NCBI GenBank assembly: GCA_973895155.1
Contig: OZ316894.1
Span: 1,178,001-1,242,000, forward strand
Length of the DNA stretch: 64,000 nucleotides
From: Marsupella aquatica
Taxonomy: Eukaryota > Marchantiophyta
Reading direction: 5' to 3'
Below, one piece after another: positions 46,600-59,068 of the stretch. The notes under the pieces are model-generated. The model was not told the origin of the DNA. It ran no database searches and was given only the letters and a program-made list of their open reading frames with translations. The position numbers and the translations under genes were made by a program. Within the stretch, counting starts at the first letter, position 1; each line of letters opens with the position of its first letter.

Positions 46600-47857
46600 G
46601 CCACCCTCAATAGTCTAGGATTGCCTAGACCCTGCTCCTAGGGGAGACCATGGGATCAGGTGGCCTCACATGGAATAACAATTATATAAGAATACTTTTG
46701 CCCAAGAGGAGGGTTGGTAGAAGGGACCAGTTGTGCCCATCAAATTGTCGTCTAGGTCCTTCTTGGGGAGGGGTTTCCTCCCAGGTTGGCAGCACCCACC
46801 TCCTGCTAAGAAAAATCAGTGCTTCTTGAAGAATAAAAATACTGGCAATAAATTGTGTATTCTGAAACCGCGTGGGTGTAAAATAATGCTAGTGAGTGGA
46901 CATGGAGTCATCAATGCCCTGGCCAAAACTATATTCCAAGAGGAGAGAGGAGATGGTGGGAGATCTCTCCTCCACAACTCATTCCCTCCTCTCCCCAGAG
47001 AAGAGCCACACAATGCTGTAAATTCCAGAGCAAATGCTAGTATGTTAGAGCTCCTGATATGGAGGAAAGGGGAGGGGAGGAGAGCCGTGTCGAGAGGGAG
47101 ATCTTGAAGGAATCAGTCTCGAAGGAAGTGTGTTTTCAATTTGTGTGAAGGGTCTTGAGAATCTTCGAGATGTGGGTCAAATGTCGCCAGAAAGCCGGCA
47201 GCTGCAGTAGCTGCAGCAGCTAGGACCACTGTCGTCAGCTCGAGGGTATGCTCGCTTTATGTCCAACGTGCATCCTTTCTACAGTAGTGGATGGATCATT
47301 GTTCAGTGAGATTTCAGAGAGTCTCAAGAAACAGTGCCTCAGCTGCTGCTGTTGGAGTTCCCGCAGTTGGGGTTCCAATACGTTGTCCTTGCCCTGGCTG
47401 GCTGGCTGATTGTCTGGCTGGCGGATTGTCTGGCTGGCGGGGCGGATGCAGCCCTTTTGCTGCAACGGTGAATCTGAGAATTGAGCGAGAGGAGACACCG
47501 CACCAAAACGTCGTTATGGGGATAAGTTGTTGCTTTGGGTTGGGGCAGAGCTGCTTCTTCTTCCCTGTATGCGTTGCAATCTATGCTGCTCCTTGCAGTG
47601 GGGGCCGTCGATCTCGATGAGCTTTCCTTTCAGACGTTCTGCCTTCTGATTGCAATGTGTGGTGCACTGGTGGTGCGGTATTGGGTTGAACTGTGGGTGA
47701 GATGCATGTGCCCAGTGGGCTGGTGACCCAGTTGGCGTTGCGGAGCCCGTGTTCCAGGGAGCGCAGTGGTGGTGGTGGTGGTCTCTAGTGGTTGGTCTTC
47801 TTCTACTGCTAATTCCCCATTTGACATCGATTGCAAAGAGAAGGAGAGCTGTTCGAG
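46600..47857 (+). promoter_or_regulatory. Upstream region and leader of the carboxylesterase gene
   Basis: From about 47150 the DNA becomes GC-richer and exon-like, with GGCTGGCTGG / GGCGGATTGTCTGGCTGGCGG short repeats at 47393-47445. No other gene is supported. The promoter and 5' UTR of the plus-strand carboxylesterase should lie here; I cannot place the transcription start. Confidence 0.4.
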
Positions 47858-50800
47858 ATGAGGGCCTCCAAAGTTTTCGATGGCTGTCGTTGGAGGCCTC
47901 CGACAGGTATGACAATCTAGAGCGCATTGTTGAGCCCTCTTTTCCGTTTTTGTGATGTGGGTATCATTCCGCTCTCAAGGTGAAGCTCACATGGCGCTGA
48001 AATCCCTTGTAACGCGTACCGCGTGCAATAAATGCAGAATGACATTGCTAACAACAGTGTCGTATGTCCATCTCTTCAGAGTTGACTTTGTGCTTTCTTG
48101 TAGTACAGTGATATCTCGGCTACAGAGAGCGATTAAAGACATTTACATCCTTCCATCGCATCCCTTTTCTTGTCTAGTCGCTGGATTGGACTACAGGATT
48201 GAATGGCTTAGTGGATTGAAGTATACGGACCTGCTTTTCACTGCTGGGATTGATGCGATATGAAGGCTTACTTATCAGAATTAGGAGGGTGGTATCATTG
48301 TGCAACTTTGTCTGTGAGAGTGCTCGTTGCAGTCCTCTGTTCTAGTCGTACGACCCTGAATGGTTTGTATGAACTGGGTTCCTATGGAGACAAATTCAGC
48401 TGATTTTGGAGTGTTTTCGTCGTTGGCCTTTAGCAAATGTTAGTCTGTGAGCTCACCACATCATCCCACATGAATCTAGAGGTGGCAGAGATGAACCTCA
48501 ATCTTAATCGGGAACTTCGATATCGGATACTAAATCCCGATCGCCTGCTTGCCAAGTCTGAAATATTGATCCAATGCTCGACTTCCATTCTTAATGATTG
48601 GAACTTTCCTCAAGATCAGCAACTGAGTTTCCCCGAGGGGACTTTCGATCCACGATAACTTGGCCCTCCAGATTACCCGCTAGCTGGCTCATCTTAGAAA
48701 CAAATTCCTTGGACGAATGTCTATATTAAGTATTTTTATACAACGGATATTGCCCAACAAATTGGCTTAGCTTGTAGCTGTTGAAGAGTCACTCAGTTGC
48801 CCTACCTAAGGATGTCCACGACCAGCAAGTCAAATAGAAATATGAAACGTGTTAAAAAAACTCAAAACGTGACTTTGGGTAAGGACAATTGATGTTCACA
48901 TCACGGTTCATTGATCTACAGCCACGAAATCTCTTCGGTCACATCATCTCAAATGCTTCACAAACAAGCTTTACACTAAGAAATGGTCAGAGGGCTTCAG
49001 TGTTCCAGGTCAGCACCCATCTTGACAATTGGTTTTTTTCCTTCTTTTTCCCAATGGTTGGCAGTCTTTAGATTGGCTGCCTAGAGTCGACAATCCAGTA
49101 ACCTGATTCAAATTCAACCTAGAGATATGCACATTACATTCTCAAGTCGCCAAGAGATTCAGCATGTCCTCTTTACGGTACACATTCCTAGATTGGAAAC
49201 TCCTCCTCGTCCACCTCTAATATTTCCCAGTTGCCGAGTGGAGACTCCTCTTCATCCACTTCAGATCATTTGCGTTCATACTTCCCTTCATACAATTGAA
49301 TTCCTCGATTGTAAACTTCTCTTCATCCACCTCAAATTCTATCGTTCATCGATGGGAACCTTCTCTTCGCTTGCCTCAAATGCTTATCACTCATCGAGAG
49401 CAAATTTCTCTTCATCAACCTCAAATGCCTTTCTCGCTCGTTTTAGCTTCTGATTTATGGCCAGAAGCTCCTTCAAACGAGCAAACTTCCGCGAATCCTT
49501 GCGAACCAGAAACATTATGCCTGCCGTCGTGAGCTTGCCTCTCCTGTATGCCACTTCTTTTGCTTTCTGGATCATGTCTGTGATATAGTCCAGCAGTATG
49601 TCCTCTTCCAGAAATACCGTCTCTGGCAGGGCATTAGGGTCGTCTCCAAACCTATACATTCATCAACTACAGGTCTTTACTGAAGAGTCCGCGTTAGAGT
49701 ATCTCACGTGCTATGCTTTTTGAAGTGTAGCAGATGTGTGTAAGGATATCCAGTGGTGAGTGGAAGGTGGCAAGAGGAACTGTAACCCACGATTCGCAAA
49801 TTGGAAGTTTGCGAATATAACTTGGATCGGAAGAACGTTTGCAAGGTCAAAGATACTCTGCATACTTGCCTAACATCCATAAAGCTACTTGCACCGCGAC
49901 GGATTTTATGCTTTTCGAAAACTGATGCCACCACTTGAACTGTGATTGACTCGGAACTTGACCTTCACCTTCAGCGCTTCGTGTCGATAAAATACAGCGC
50001 CAACAATTTTTTGAAAGAATAGCACGCAGAATGCCTGACGTTTCGTAGTATATCTTGTAAAACCAGTACTTATTGCGGTTTGTTGACAGGGCAGTAGCAC
50101 CAGCATTGTGACTACGGCCAGGTTGAAATCATAGTGAATCACCAAAATATTGCTTGATACAAATTAGACGATTATTGCAATTCTACATACCCAGTAGTCA
50201 ATAGTCCGTTGTTTAAGAACACATTGCGGTTTGACATTTTTTGACACTGCTTCATTTATTGCACTGAATAGTTGTCAATTCTGCAATACATGTTTGTACG
50301 TGGAATGGGGACAGCAGGATCTAAGCTCCGTTTGCACCTAATAAGAGAAATGTCTGCATCTTGCTGAAGAAGCCCTTCCTCTCCTCGGTGGTTTGTTTTG
50401 CAGATGTAGGGCCTGAAGTTTGGTTCACCAATCAATTGGCAAGACTGCTATTCTTCCACGTTCTCAGAAAAGATGGATCTGTGAACTACCGGCTGTTGGA
50501 CTTCGTGACCAAGAAGGTTCCTGCCAAAAAGAAGTCCAAGAATGGAGTCTACACGGTAGATATCATCATCGATTCTTCAACTCGAGTGTGGTGCCGAGTT
50601 TTTGTGCCCACCTGGGTCGACCCAGATAAGAAGCTGCCAATCATGATATACTTCCATGGTGGAGGATTTGCGCTCTTCAGCCCTGACCTGAAAGAATATG
50701 ATTCTCATTGCCGTCATCTGTCCAAAATGTTTGAAGTAGTCGTCATCTCTGTCTCATATCGCCTTTCCCCGGAGCACAAGGACCCAGCAGCTTACGAGGA

Positions 50801-51464
50801 TGGTTTCATGGCCTTGGAGTGGGTGAGATCTCAAGTCAATGAGCCCACCGAGGATTTTCCTTCTGAAATTGCTGACTTCTCACGGGTCTTCCTTGCTGGA
50901 GACAGTGCTGGGGGTAATCTTGCCCACCACGTTGCAGTCAAAGCCGCAGCTAGTGACCTTTCCCCAATCTCTCTCGCTGGAATCATTCTTATCCAGCCGT
51001 TCTTTGGAGGAGTAGAAAGGACTGTGTCTGAAATTCAGTACAAAAATGGTACGCTTAATAAGCTGAATGAAATGGATTGGTACTGGAGAGCATTCTTGCC
51101 GTCTGAGGCTGATAGAGATCATCCTTCCTCTAATGTCTGTGGGCCCAAATCGCCCGCTTTTCTCCCTATGAATCTACCCAAAATGCTTGTGATTGTTGGA
51201 GGGAAAGACCCTTTGAGAGATCGGCAGATTCAGTATGCTGAAGCAATGCAATCAGCTGGTAAGGAATGTAAGCTAGTGATTTATGAGAAGGCTTTTCATG
51301 GCTTCTACATATTCAGACATGTCAAGGCTACTACTCTCCTTTATGATGAGATTGAGGAGTTTGTAAATCCTCCAACGGAAGGCCGTAAGAGTGTGGCCGG
51401 TACTGTCAATGGCACTCCTCGGGCGAGCGGTGCCTCTTTCCTCGAGAGAATCATGAGCTGGTAA
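47858..51464 (+). CDS. Plant carboxylesterase (alpha/beta hydrolase, HSL/GID1-like family)
   Basis: Two exons, 47858-47906 and 50404-51464, give 369 residues. Exon 1 (from ATG) ends ...RPPT plus one base at a CAG/GTATGA donor. Exon 2 starts after TTTGTTTTGCAG, and the join makes GAT in phase. Catalytic parts: oxyanion hole HGGGF (101-105), nucleophile Ser184 in GDSAGG, an acidic residue in GGKDPLRD, and His in AFHGFYIF near 313. The RKDGSVNYRLLDF and YRLSPEH segments are typical of plant CXE proteins. The gibberellin receptor GID1 shares the fold but lacks the catalytic His; this protein keeps it, so I expect an active esterase with an unknown substrate. Without exon 1 the long frame has no ATG start. 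The 2.5-kb intron hosts an antisense TAF13-like copy. Exon 2 is certain; exon 1 is a phase-supported proposal. Confidence 0.9.
49190..49432 (-). repeat. ~45-bp tandem repeat derived from the TAF13 C-terminal codons
   Basis: On the minus strand the last TAF13 codons (GCATTTGAGGTTGATGAAGAG...) are followed after the stop by GCATTTGAGGCAAGCGAAGAG, then AATTTGAGGTGGATGAAGAG, GATCTGAAGTGGATGAAGAG and AGAGGTGGACGAGGAGGAG. There are about five units, decaying with distance from the gene copy. Confidence 0.8.
49387..49693 (-). pseudogene. TAF13: TAF13 (TFIID subunit 13) copy with 5' lesions, nested in an intron
   Basis: The minus strand encodes RGLFSKDL (49693-49670), then a stop TAG (49669-49667), Leu-Met and one extra base (49660). 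It then runs open for 90 residues: MYRFGDDPNALPETV, DYITDMIQKAKEVA, FLVRKDSRKFARLKELL and KRARKAFEVDEEKF. This is the whole histone-fold region of TAF13, which pairs with TAF11 in TFIID. Another in-frame stop (TAA) precedes RGL. No intron separates the FSKDL and MYRFGDD blocks, so the copy looks processed (retrocopied) or duplicated and then damaged. The long intact histone fold leaves open a short protein starting at the internal Met. It lies inside intron 1 of the carboxylesterase gene, antisense to it. Confidence 0.8.
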
Positions 51465-53848
51465 TTCTGCAACTTTGTGATGACCAAATGATCTGCCCCT
51501 TCAACATATCAGATTGTGCTCTCTACTGAACTCGAAGTGAGTCACATTCTCCACGACGTGCATATATATGTGGATGCCTTCGGTCAAAGTCTCACGATTA
51601 AAGTCTTGAAGGCTTTTGGAGTTCCAGCAACGGAGAATCCGGGTGGAGATGAAAATTGTTCTTGTACGAAGAGTAAAGCCAAAAAGAATCTGAGCACAGA
51701 TGGATACGACTGGGATTCTCCCGTCATCATTAATCCTTGTCTAGCATTGAAAGATTCCAAGTGACAGGTGGATGTTGACAAGATGAGTGTATATGAGCAA
51801 ATCACCTTTGGTAAATTCAGTCACGGGAAATTCAAATACTCCGACAGCATTCTGGCTTTGGCAGGGTCATGTCCACTTTCATATCCGACGAGCGTTGTTC
51901 ACAGAGAATAGTTATGCAGACTAAAGCACGGGACGAACGGTTGAGATCTGCAATGACGACCAGCATGAAGGTTTAGAGTTGGTCGGAGTTGAATCGTACC
52001 TTGGAGCCCTGGCAATCCAAGGGAGTCTCATGATTACATCTGCTTCGGAGACGAGTTCACTGTACTTAACAGATTAGTTGCTAGTTAGCAGCTCTCTTCC
52101 ACAGATTCTAAGGACGTGCACTGAGGACTAGATGCTTTTTTATGTCTTGCTTGGTCTACTCACAACTCAAACGAGGATCTTGTCTGTTGACTTTGGATGC
52201 TTCACCGTTGGATGACCACGGAACCTTTTCTCCGGCAAAGCAGAGGACAGGGTGGATGTCTTGAATTGAAACTAGTCACTAATTATATTTCATCTTAGTT
52301 TTATGTTATTTCTGAGAAGTCAGTTTAGTCTCTTTCAACTCTACGTGATTCGGGAATTATTTGAGCCTTACAAGCTTTTAGCGTGACGGCCATACAAGGG
52401 ATTATGGAAGGGCTTGCTTGTTCTTGCGTAACAAGACATTTACCTTTCAGAAGTAGAGATGCTACAGTTTCGTGTGGAAGCCACGTCGGTTTTCGAATCC
52501 TGCCCACGTGGGTTTGGAGACAAGGGATGCCTAGTCTAGACACCGCTGCTGACAGCCGTCATGCTTTTGGAAACTCTGAATCAGAGGTCGAGTTTGTAGC
52601 ATCGAACGATTGTGTGTAACCTTGTCTGTTGTCGAACTTTGGTTCACGTGGAAGAAGCAAACGTGAGGGTGCCAACCGGATAGATCGGAGGATTCAGCCA
52701 GTAGTGAAGAAATTCGTAACCAGGCCCTCAACGAAATGACTGGTAATTGAATCCACGAGCAAGCTCGAAACCTGCTGAGGCTGTGCATCAAACTCTACGG
52801 GACTGTTGACAGGGAATTTCTATTCCTACATATACTCATGCAGATGGCTAGCACTCATGAAACTCAAGGTGGAGTCTTTCCCTCTTCCGTTGGATAGCTC
52901 GGAACCTTCCACATATGGTCAACCCGTGAAACAACGGTCCTCATGTTGCTGCTTGCTTTTCTCATCACAGATTTTGAATGAGCTTGATTTCAGTGAGTGG
53001 AGAATGTGTGGTGAGTGACTGGCCAATGAACTGCAAAAGGATAAGGATTTGGTGCTCAGGATAGGCCCTGCCCTGAAAGGGTCGGAGAAATCTACCCAAA
53101 GACCGTCTGAGCCTGCACAGTGCATATTGAAGTAGAGCTTTATTATATTGCAAGCTTCTAGTCCATGCTTTCTTGACAGCGTTCTCGATAGTGGCAATGA
53201 AGTCGTCCTTGGACCAACAGTCCTCAACGTCCTCTGCAGACATCCTTGAACCTTGAACCCAGGTCTACGGAATTGAATGTCTGAAGTACAAATCACTTTC
53301 ACTATTTCTTCAACATCACCAATATCTCCTCATCATTGTCTTGCCAGTGGCATCTGCAATACATTTCTCCAGGTCAATTTCTTCTCCATAGGCAATGACT
53401 TCTCAATTTCCTTCCTTGTTGTCCTCGCTTCCATATATCTCTCCCGGAGTAGAAAGGAAGAAAGACTCAGGTCACCAAACAAAATGCATCCGTCCCCAAA
53501 TTACATAACTCATAAAATAAGTTCAATTGTCCCTCTGCAATGGCTCCCTCATGAAGTGAAAAAGGCAAGATAACTAATCAAAGAATTGACGACAATTAGG
53601 TGACACTATGAAATCATTCACGTGAGAATTGAAAATTGGGAAATGACAATCAATTGGGGAAAAAACTCATGACCCTGGTTCTTCAAAGACATAAAAAAGA
53701 ATTGGCTCACATCACCTCAGAAATCTCCAGTCCCCAACACTTCAAACCCTACTTGCCAAATTGATCTGTGTGGATAATGGAGCATATTCTGATGATCACC
53801 TGAAGACATTTGAAAACATCTGAAAACCCATAACGTTCCAGTGTGTGG
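51465..53848. other. Carboxylesterase 3' region and spacer
   Basis: No gene I can name. On the minus strand 53243-52965 is open for 92 residues starting MSAEDVEDCWSKDDFIATIE; the first ~30 residues look protein-like and could be one exon of an unknown gene, but I see no partner exon. Confidence 0.35.
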
Positions 53849-53985
53849 GTTGGACCTCACTTTGTGCATTTTCTTTACTCAGTTTGGTAAATACCCCATT
53901 ACAGTAACAAAACCTGGTTGGACCTCACTTTTTGCACTTTATTTACTCGGTTTGGTAAACACCCGGTTACAGTAAAAACCCTGTT
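53849..53985. repeat. Two-copy tandem repeat, 68 bp
   Basis: Units at 53849 and 53917 begin GTTGGACCTCACTTT and share TTTACTCRGTTTGGTAAA and TTACAGTAA blocks. Confidence 0.85.
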
Positions 53986-54154
53986 GGGTTGAAGATGCTC
54001 TTATGGCTCTTTGGTCTCTGAGCCCATATCATGACTTCCTCTTCTCCCTAACCCGCCCCACCTTGCAATGTCCATATACAATGGCAAACACTTGTAAAAC
54101 TGCAACTCCCATACAATCCCCACACCTCTGTTTGGGTCCCACAAAGAGATTAGA

Positions 54155-54805
54155 ACCTTGGGACCTAGTGAAGTTGGTGATCAAGGTCCCACTAAGTAAA
54201 TAAACTCTTCAAGTTGACTATGTTGTGGGATCACTACTATGCATGCACAGGCTTATATATTATATTCAAATCCAAGCGATGATAGAGATGAAGCAAAGAA
54301 CTAGGCAAACACTCGCAACCTAGTTAAGTGAGGGATCCTCCTTTATGGTCCCACTAAGTAAAAAAAAAACTCTTCAAGTTGACTATGTTGTGGTATCAGT
54401 ACTATGCATGCACAGGCTTATATACCCTATTCGAATCCAAGCAATGACAGAGATGAAGCAAAGAACTAGGGGAACCCTTGGGACCTCGTTAAGTTGGTGA
54501 TCCTCGTTTATGGTCCCACTCAGTAAATAACTAATCAAGTTGACTATGTTGTAGATTCACTACTATGCATGCACAGACTATATTTTATTCAATCAATTCC
54601 AAGCAATGATAGAGATGAAGCGAAGAAAGAGCCATTCTACCACTCGGGACCTCGTTAAGTTGGTGATCCTCGTTTATGGTCCCACTCAGCAAATAACTCT
54701 TCAAGTTGACTATGTTGTGGTTCACTACTATGCATGCACAGACCACATATATAATATTCAAATCCAAGCAATGATAGAGATGAAAGCAAAGACACAGTCG
54801 TTGTG
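54155..54805. repeat. Satellite-like tandem array, ~160-bp unit, four copies
   Basis: Units start near 54155, 54314, 54476 and 54641 with GGGACCTCGTTAAGTTGGTGATCC. They share CAAGTTGACTATGTTGTGG, CTACTATGCATGCACAG and CCAAGCAATGATAGAGATGAAG. The unit length is close to nucleosomal spacing. Confidence 0.92.
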
Positions 54806-56940
54806 CTGAGTTGGCCTGAGCATTTAGTCCCACTATTTCCTGTTCAACAACCGTATTGAAGTTCCAAATGATAATTTTATCACACTACAGGACAAAGTGA
54901 CACTCCACAATATAATAACAATCCAATATGTAGAATAATAGTATTTTTTTAATCTGAAGGAGGCCCCTGATGGACCATGTTTTACAAAACAGCTCTGATG
55001 GACCGCTATAACCAGGATGGACCAATTTAGATACTCTTTGAACTCCAAAAGCATCCATCCTTTGTATAAAATACGTATAGATAACAAGAAATTGCATCCA
55101 TTGTTAACTGAACATGTTTGAAATTTCGGTTTGGGTCGCAAACGTCTATTTGGGCATTTTGAATGACGTCTAGATGTTACTGAAAACATTTTCTCTGGTG
55201 ACACATTTGAAATTTGTTTATCCATATAATTAACTACAGTAGTAATATATGCTGAAGTTGAAGTATGACATCAAGACTGATGATTTTAGCAGATGTCAAG
55301 TGAATTTAGTGTCAGGCTCGTGTGAATCTAGCCTTACTCATTTTTTATGAGGCAGAAATTGACTATTAACGTTCCAAACGGAGTTATTAGTGCCCTATGA
55401 TTATTCTCATTCTCAGAGCAGTATCAATGTCCTCGAGAGGCGCAATGATTTGCCTCGATAGTAGACGAGGTGATCCCGTTAGTACCGGTGAAGAGCAGAG
55501 CATGTAAATCAATTCAGGTCTGTTCGAAGTAAACACTGTTTCCCATTAAGGGAATGAAGAAGATGGATTATTGTACGTCATAAACTTGATGAATCACTTG
55601 TACCTAATCCTAATTACTGTAGGGACCACTAAAAGTATCATTTTTCCTTTTCGAGTTATAGAATGATAATTATAGTTGTAAATAATTTCAAATTTTGTTT
55701 AGTTTAGAATTTAAAATATCTTATAAACTGATAAATCAGTGTTTTACATCAAAAGGTGTGAAATATAACTAGAATATCCAGCCTAAAATTTCTGAAGGAT
55801 GGAGTATTTCAATAATTAGCTAGTTTTTGAGCTAAAGTAGTATTTTTCTGGGTGTGCAAATAACAAATAGTGGAAAACAATTGGCCAAGTTCTAGACACA
55901 CTAGACTGAAAAACTTTTTGTTATTTGTCTCTATGTGATATGTAATTGTCACCAAAACAGTGTGATCTGTTGAATTAGGTAGCAAACATATTCTGGCTAA
56001 GAACAACAACAAAAAAAGACTTCAAAAAGTCTACTTAGAAGATCTTGAGCCCTTTACAGCCTTGTGCCGTACAGCATGCATTTTGGCAAGGTTGGTTGCC
56101 CATCACTAAAAATTAGCCACTCCTGTAGTTTTGCATTTCTCAAGTCAGTCTGTACTGTTGCACTTGTAGATGCATGGTTACATTCATTTCAAAGCTCTGG
56201 AACCCTTTGTACATTTATATCCAAGTGGCACTCAAAGGTGAATTGCATCGGTTGCCACAAGGAATACTGGGATCACTTTGACGAAGAAAGTGGAGCTTGA
56301 GCCTTCACAAAAACTCTGCTGCACAAATTGGAAATTTCATTTGGAACTGGACACTCTACAAGGGGCTTAACGCAATATCCCTTGAAGATCCAGGGTGACT
56401 CATGCTGAGCATTTAGTCAGTCTATTTGTTTGGAGATGAAATGGAAAGAATTTTTGGCAGGTGATATCTTACTCAAAGCGACCCAACAAGACTGCACCAC
56501 CGTCTCTTTAGAGATCCCAGTAAGGTGGGGAAGGAAAACTATCTGATTGCCATTGAGCCGCAAAGTCTGGCAGATGCCGATTGTGAAATTGGCTCCATTG
56601 GAGATGCTCTCATAAAACTTTTGTGGGGTGGAATTAAAATGGACACTTAGGAAAGTATTGAAACAAGAAGACTTATTAGGTTGGGCTATGGAGAATCCCA
56701 AACCAAGTTACAACTAAGGTTACTACGGTGGCTGAAAATCAAATGGTAACAAAAGCAAAGGTAAGCCATTTGAGATGATTGCTCTGATGAATGAACACAT
56801 AAATAAATGAATGGAATAGTGAATGAATGAATAATCGTGTCAACACGAAAATCGGGGGTTCTGCTTTCCAGCAGCCGCAAACACGTGCGAAGGATCTAGT
56901 CCTGTAGATGATGTGAACAGCCAGCCCACATGGAACTTTC
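54806..56940. other. AT-rich spacer, no gene seen
   Basis: Only short frames on either strand, none recognisable. I see no clear repeat structure. Confidence 0.4.
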
Positions 56941-56949
56941 CCCTGCTCC

Positions 56950-57003
56950 GTTGGGCGGACGGGCCACGGGCTACGGGCCACGGGCTACGGGCCACGGACG
57001 GAC
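56950..57003. repeat. GC-rich short tandem repeat
   Basis: Three copies of a GGGCCACGGGCTAC-type 14-mer followed by GGACGGACGGG. It stands out against AT-rich neighbours. Confidence 0.8.
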
Positions 57004-58446
57004 GGGCCCCACCGAAATTCACGATTTTGATTTTGACCGAAAGCTTTGGGAACTGGCCGGCGACCCTGCCCGTAGAGCTGCCCGAATGTCTGCTGTACTA
57101 CTGTCGAGTGTATATTAGTAGTAGTGCAGTGCTGCCTGCCCGGCAGGCCTGAGCTTCTTCTGTTACTCCGCTGCCCGCCAGACTAGGCCCGAATGTCTGC
57201 TGCCCCCTGCCCTCATTGTGCTCGGGCGTGATGGGCCTTGCAGGGCAGCGTGTGAAAGGGCAGGGCCGCGATGGGTAACCGGACCAACCGGTAGGCGAGG
57301 CACTGCCCGCACAGCCAGCGGTGGGTGCCAAGAGGGACTATGGGTTTAATAATATTCCCAAAAGGGGTTTAAAGCCATGAGTCAAGGCAAGTAAGTGTAT
57401 GTTGGGTTGGCTAAGAGACTAAGAGCACACTCACTGGTCAGCTATCATGCCAGGCTGGAAGTGAGTATAGTGGGACCAGCCCAGTTTTCCCCGTTGTGCC
57501 CTAGTCTGCGACCGCAGAGGCATGGCCCGAAAGTTTTACTCCTGAGGCCGGTAGTCCTGCAATCAACAAGCTGATGCAACTCAGCCTGCCAAGGCCGAAT
57601 GGTGACTGTGATTGCCGTCTCAATTTCAATCAAATGTCTCTGCAGCTGCTCTAGCAAGTGCACTCAAGGTTTCAACTTCAAGTAATAGGTATGGGTTGTG
57701 TGAAAGGTAGGATGGGTGGAGAAGAAAATTAGACTCTTCACCAGGTCGCTAAACCCCCAATGGCTGTGTTGTTTGGTGTGCACCAGTGGGAGTGCTTCAA
57801 CAAGAGGTGTCTTGCAAGTAGCAGGCCCTTTAATTTGGGGCCTTAAATTGGTCTGGGAGTGTATTAGCGCAGAAGAAGTTTGTCTCTGAACCACCTCAAT
57901 AAGCCAAACTCAATGGCTTGATGAGCCAAAGTCCCAGTGAAAAGGTCCACAAAAGTTCCAGCCCTTAAAATCTTGTTTGACATTCGAAAATACTTTTAGA
58001 ACGCATACAGCAGCAGCCACAATTGTCACTGTCTGCCCCAGTCACACATACAGGAAGCAACCCCAAAACCTTAACTCTTTCTGAACAATTTACGGGGACT
58101 TAAGGGATGCAAATGTAAGGTCTGGCGGTAACAGGGCGTGTCAAAGCAAAATGGCTCAGGATATAAAATGTTGTGGCCAAGACAATATCACTATGGGTTA
58201 CCAAAATAAGTACCCCACAAGAATGATATGTACAAAACAACAAAGTAGTAACACTTCAGTTATGAGAGAACTTTGATATGCACTAATATATGGACAGCGT
58301 ACTACACGGCAAGTGCCCAGGAACTACAAAGCAAGTGCCAACAAATTGAATAGACTTTGCATATCACGATAAACCCAAGTGCCTTTTTATATGACTAACA
58401 GGTATCCTTCTTTATATCCGACTATCATTTTCAATGTGCAGTGAGT
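57004..58446. other. Spacer, no gene seen
   Basis: 57010-57330 is GC-rich with scattered GCCCGGCAGGC / GGGCAGGGC motifs. The remainder is ordinary. No frame is supportable. Confidence 0.4.
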
Positions 58447-58500
58447 CAGGGGCAGGGCAGGGCAGAGCAGATCAGGGCAGGGCAGGGGGTAGTCAGTCAG
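58447..58500. repeat. G-rich (GGGCA)n tract
   Basis: Repeated GGGCAGGGCAGGGCAG and a run ending GGGGG. It has enough G-triplets for an intramolecular quadruplex on the plus strand; that is inference only. Confidence 0.75.
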
Positions 58501-58843
58501 TGTACAGTGGCTGATGAAGTTGCAGGTGTGCCAGCCATCATTCCTTCATTCCACGTTACATAGCGACTACGGTACATGGAAGATTGGAACGGGCACAATG
58601 ATGATGCGTAAATTGACACATATATAAAAGACATGCATGCATGTGGTACAACACAAGGCCGGGCCCTCCTGACCTGACCATAATCCTGCCTGCTGCCCTC
58701 TGCCCTGCCCTGGCTTGGCCTGCCCCCCACTGCTCCCTCCGGGCGGGCACAGAGGGGCTCTGCCTCAAAATCCCTGGAATAAAGAAGGTGGCTGACGATA
58801 CCACCTTTAATGCTCGCTGCCCCTACCGTAGTGCAAAATAATC

Positions 58844-58880
58844 AGGCCTGCCTGCCTGCCCGCCAGCCTGCCTGCCTGTG
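58844..58880. repeat. (CCTG)n microsatellite
   Basis: GCCTGCCTGCCTGCCCGCC followed by AGCCTGCCTGCCTG. Confidence 0.9.
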
Positions 58881-59068
58881 ATTGCTGGTCCCAAGTAATT
58901 TATGATCCCCGGGCACGCAAGGTTTTGAATGTGTTGACCAAATCTACGGCACACTTTGAAAACATTCGAACCCCCCCCCGGGCAGCATCCCAAACCATTC
59001 CGCTGGTACATGGATCCCAAACTTTTAGTGTGCTCCAGAGAATTACTACAGGGTATTATCTGCCGTAC

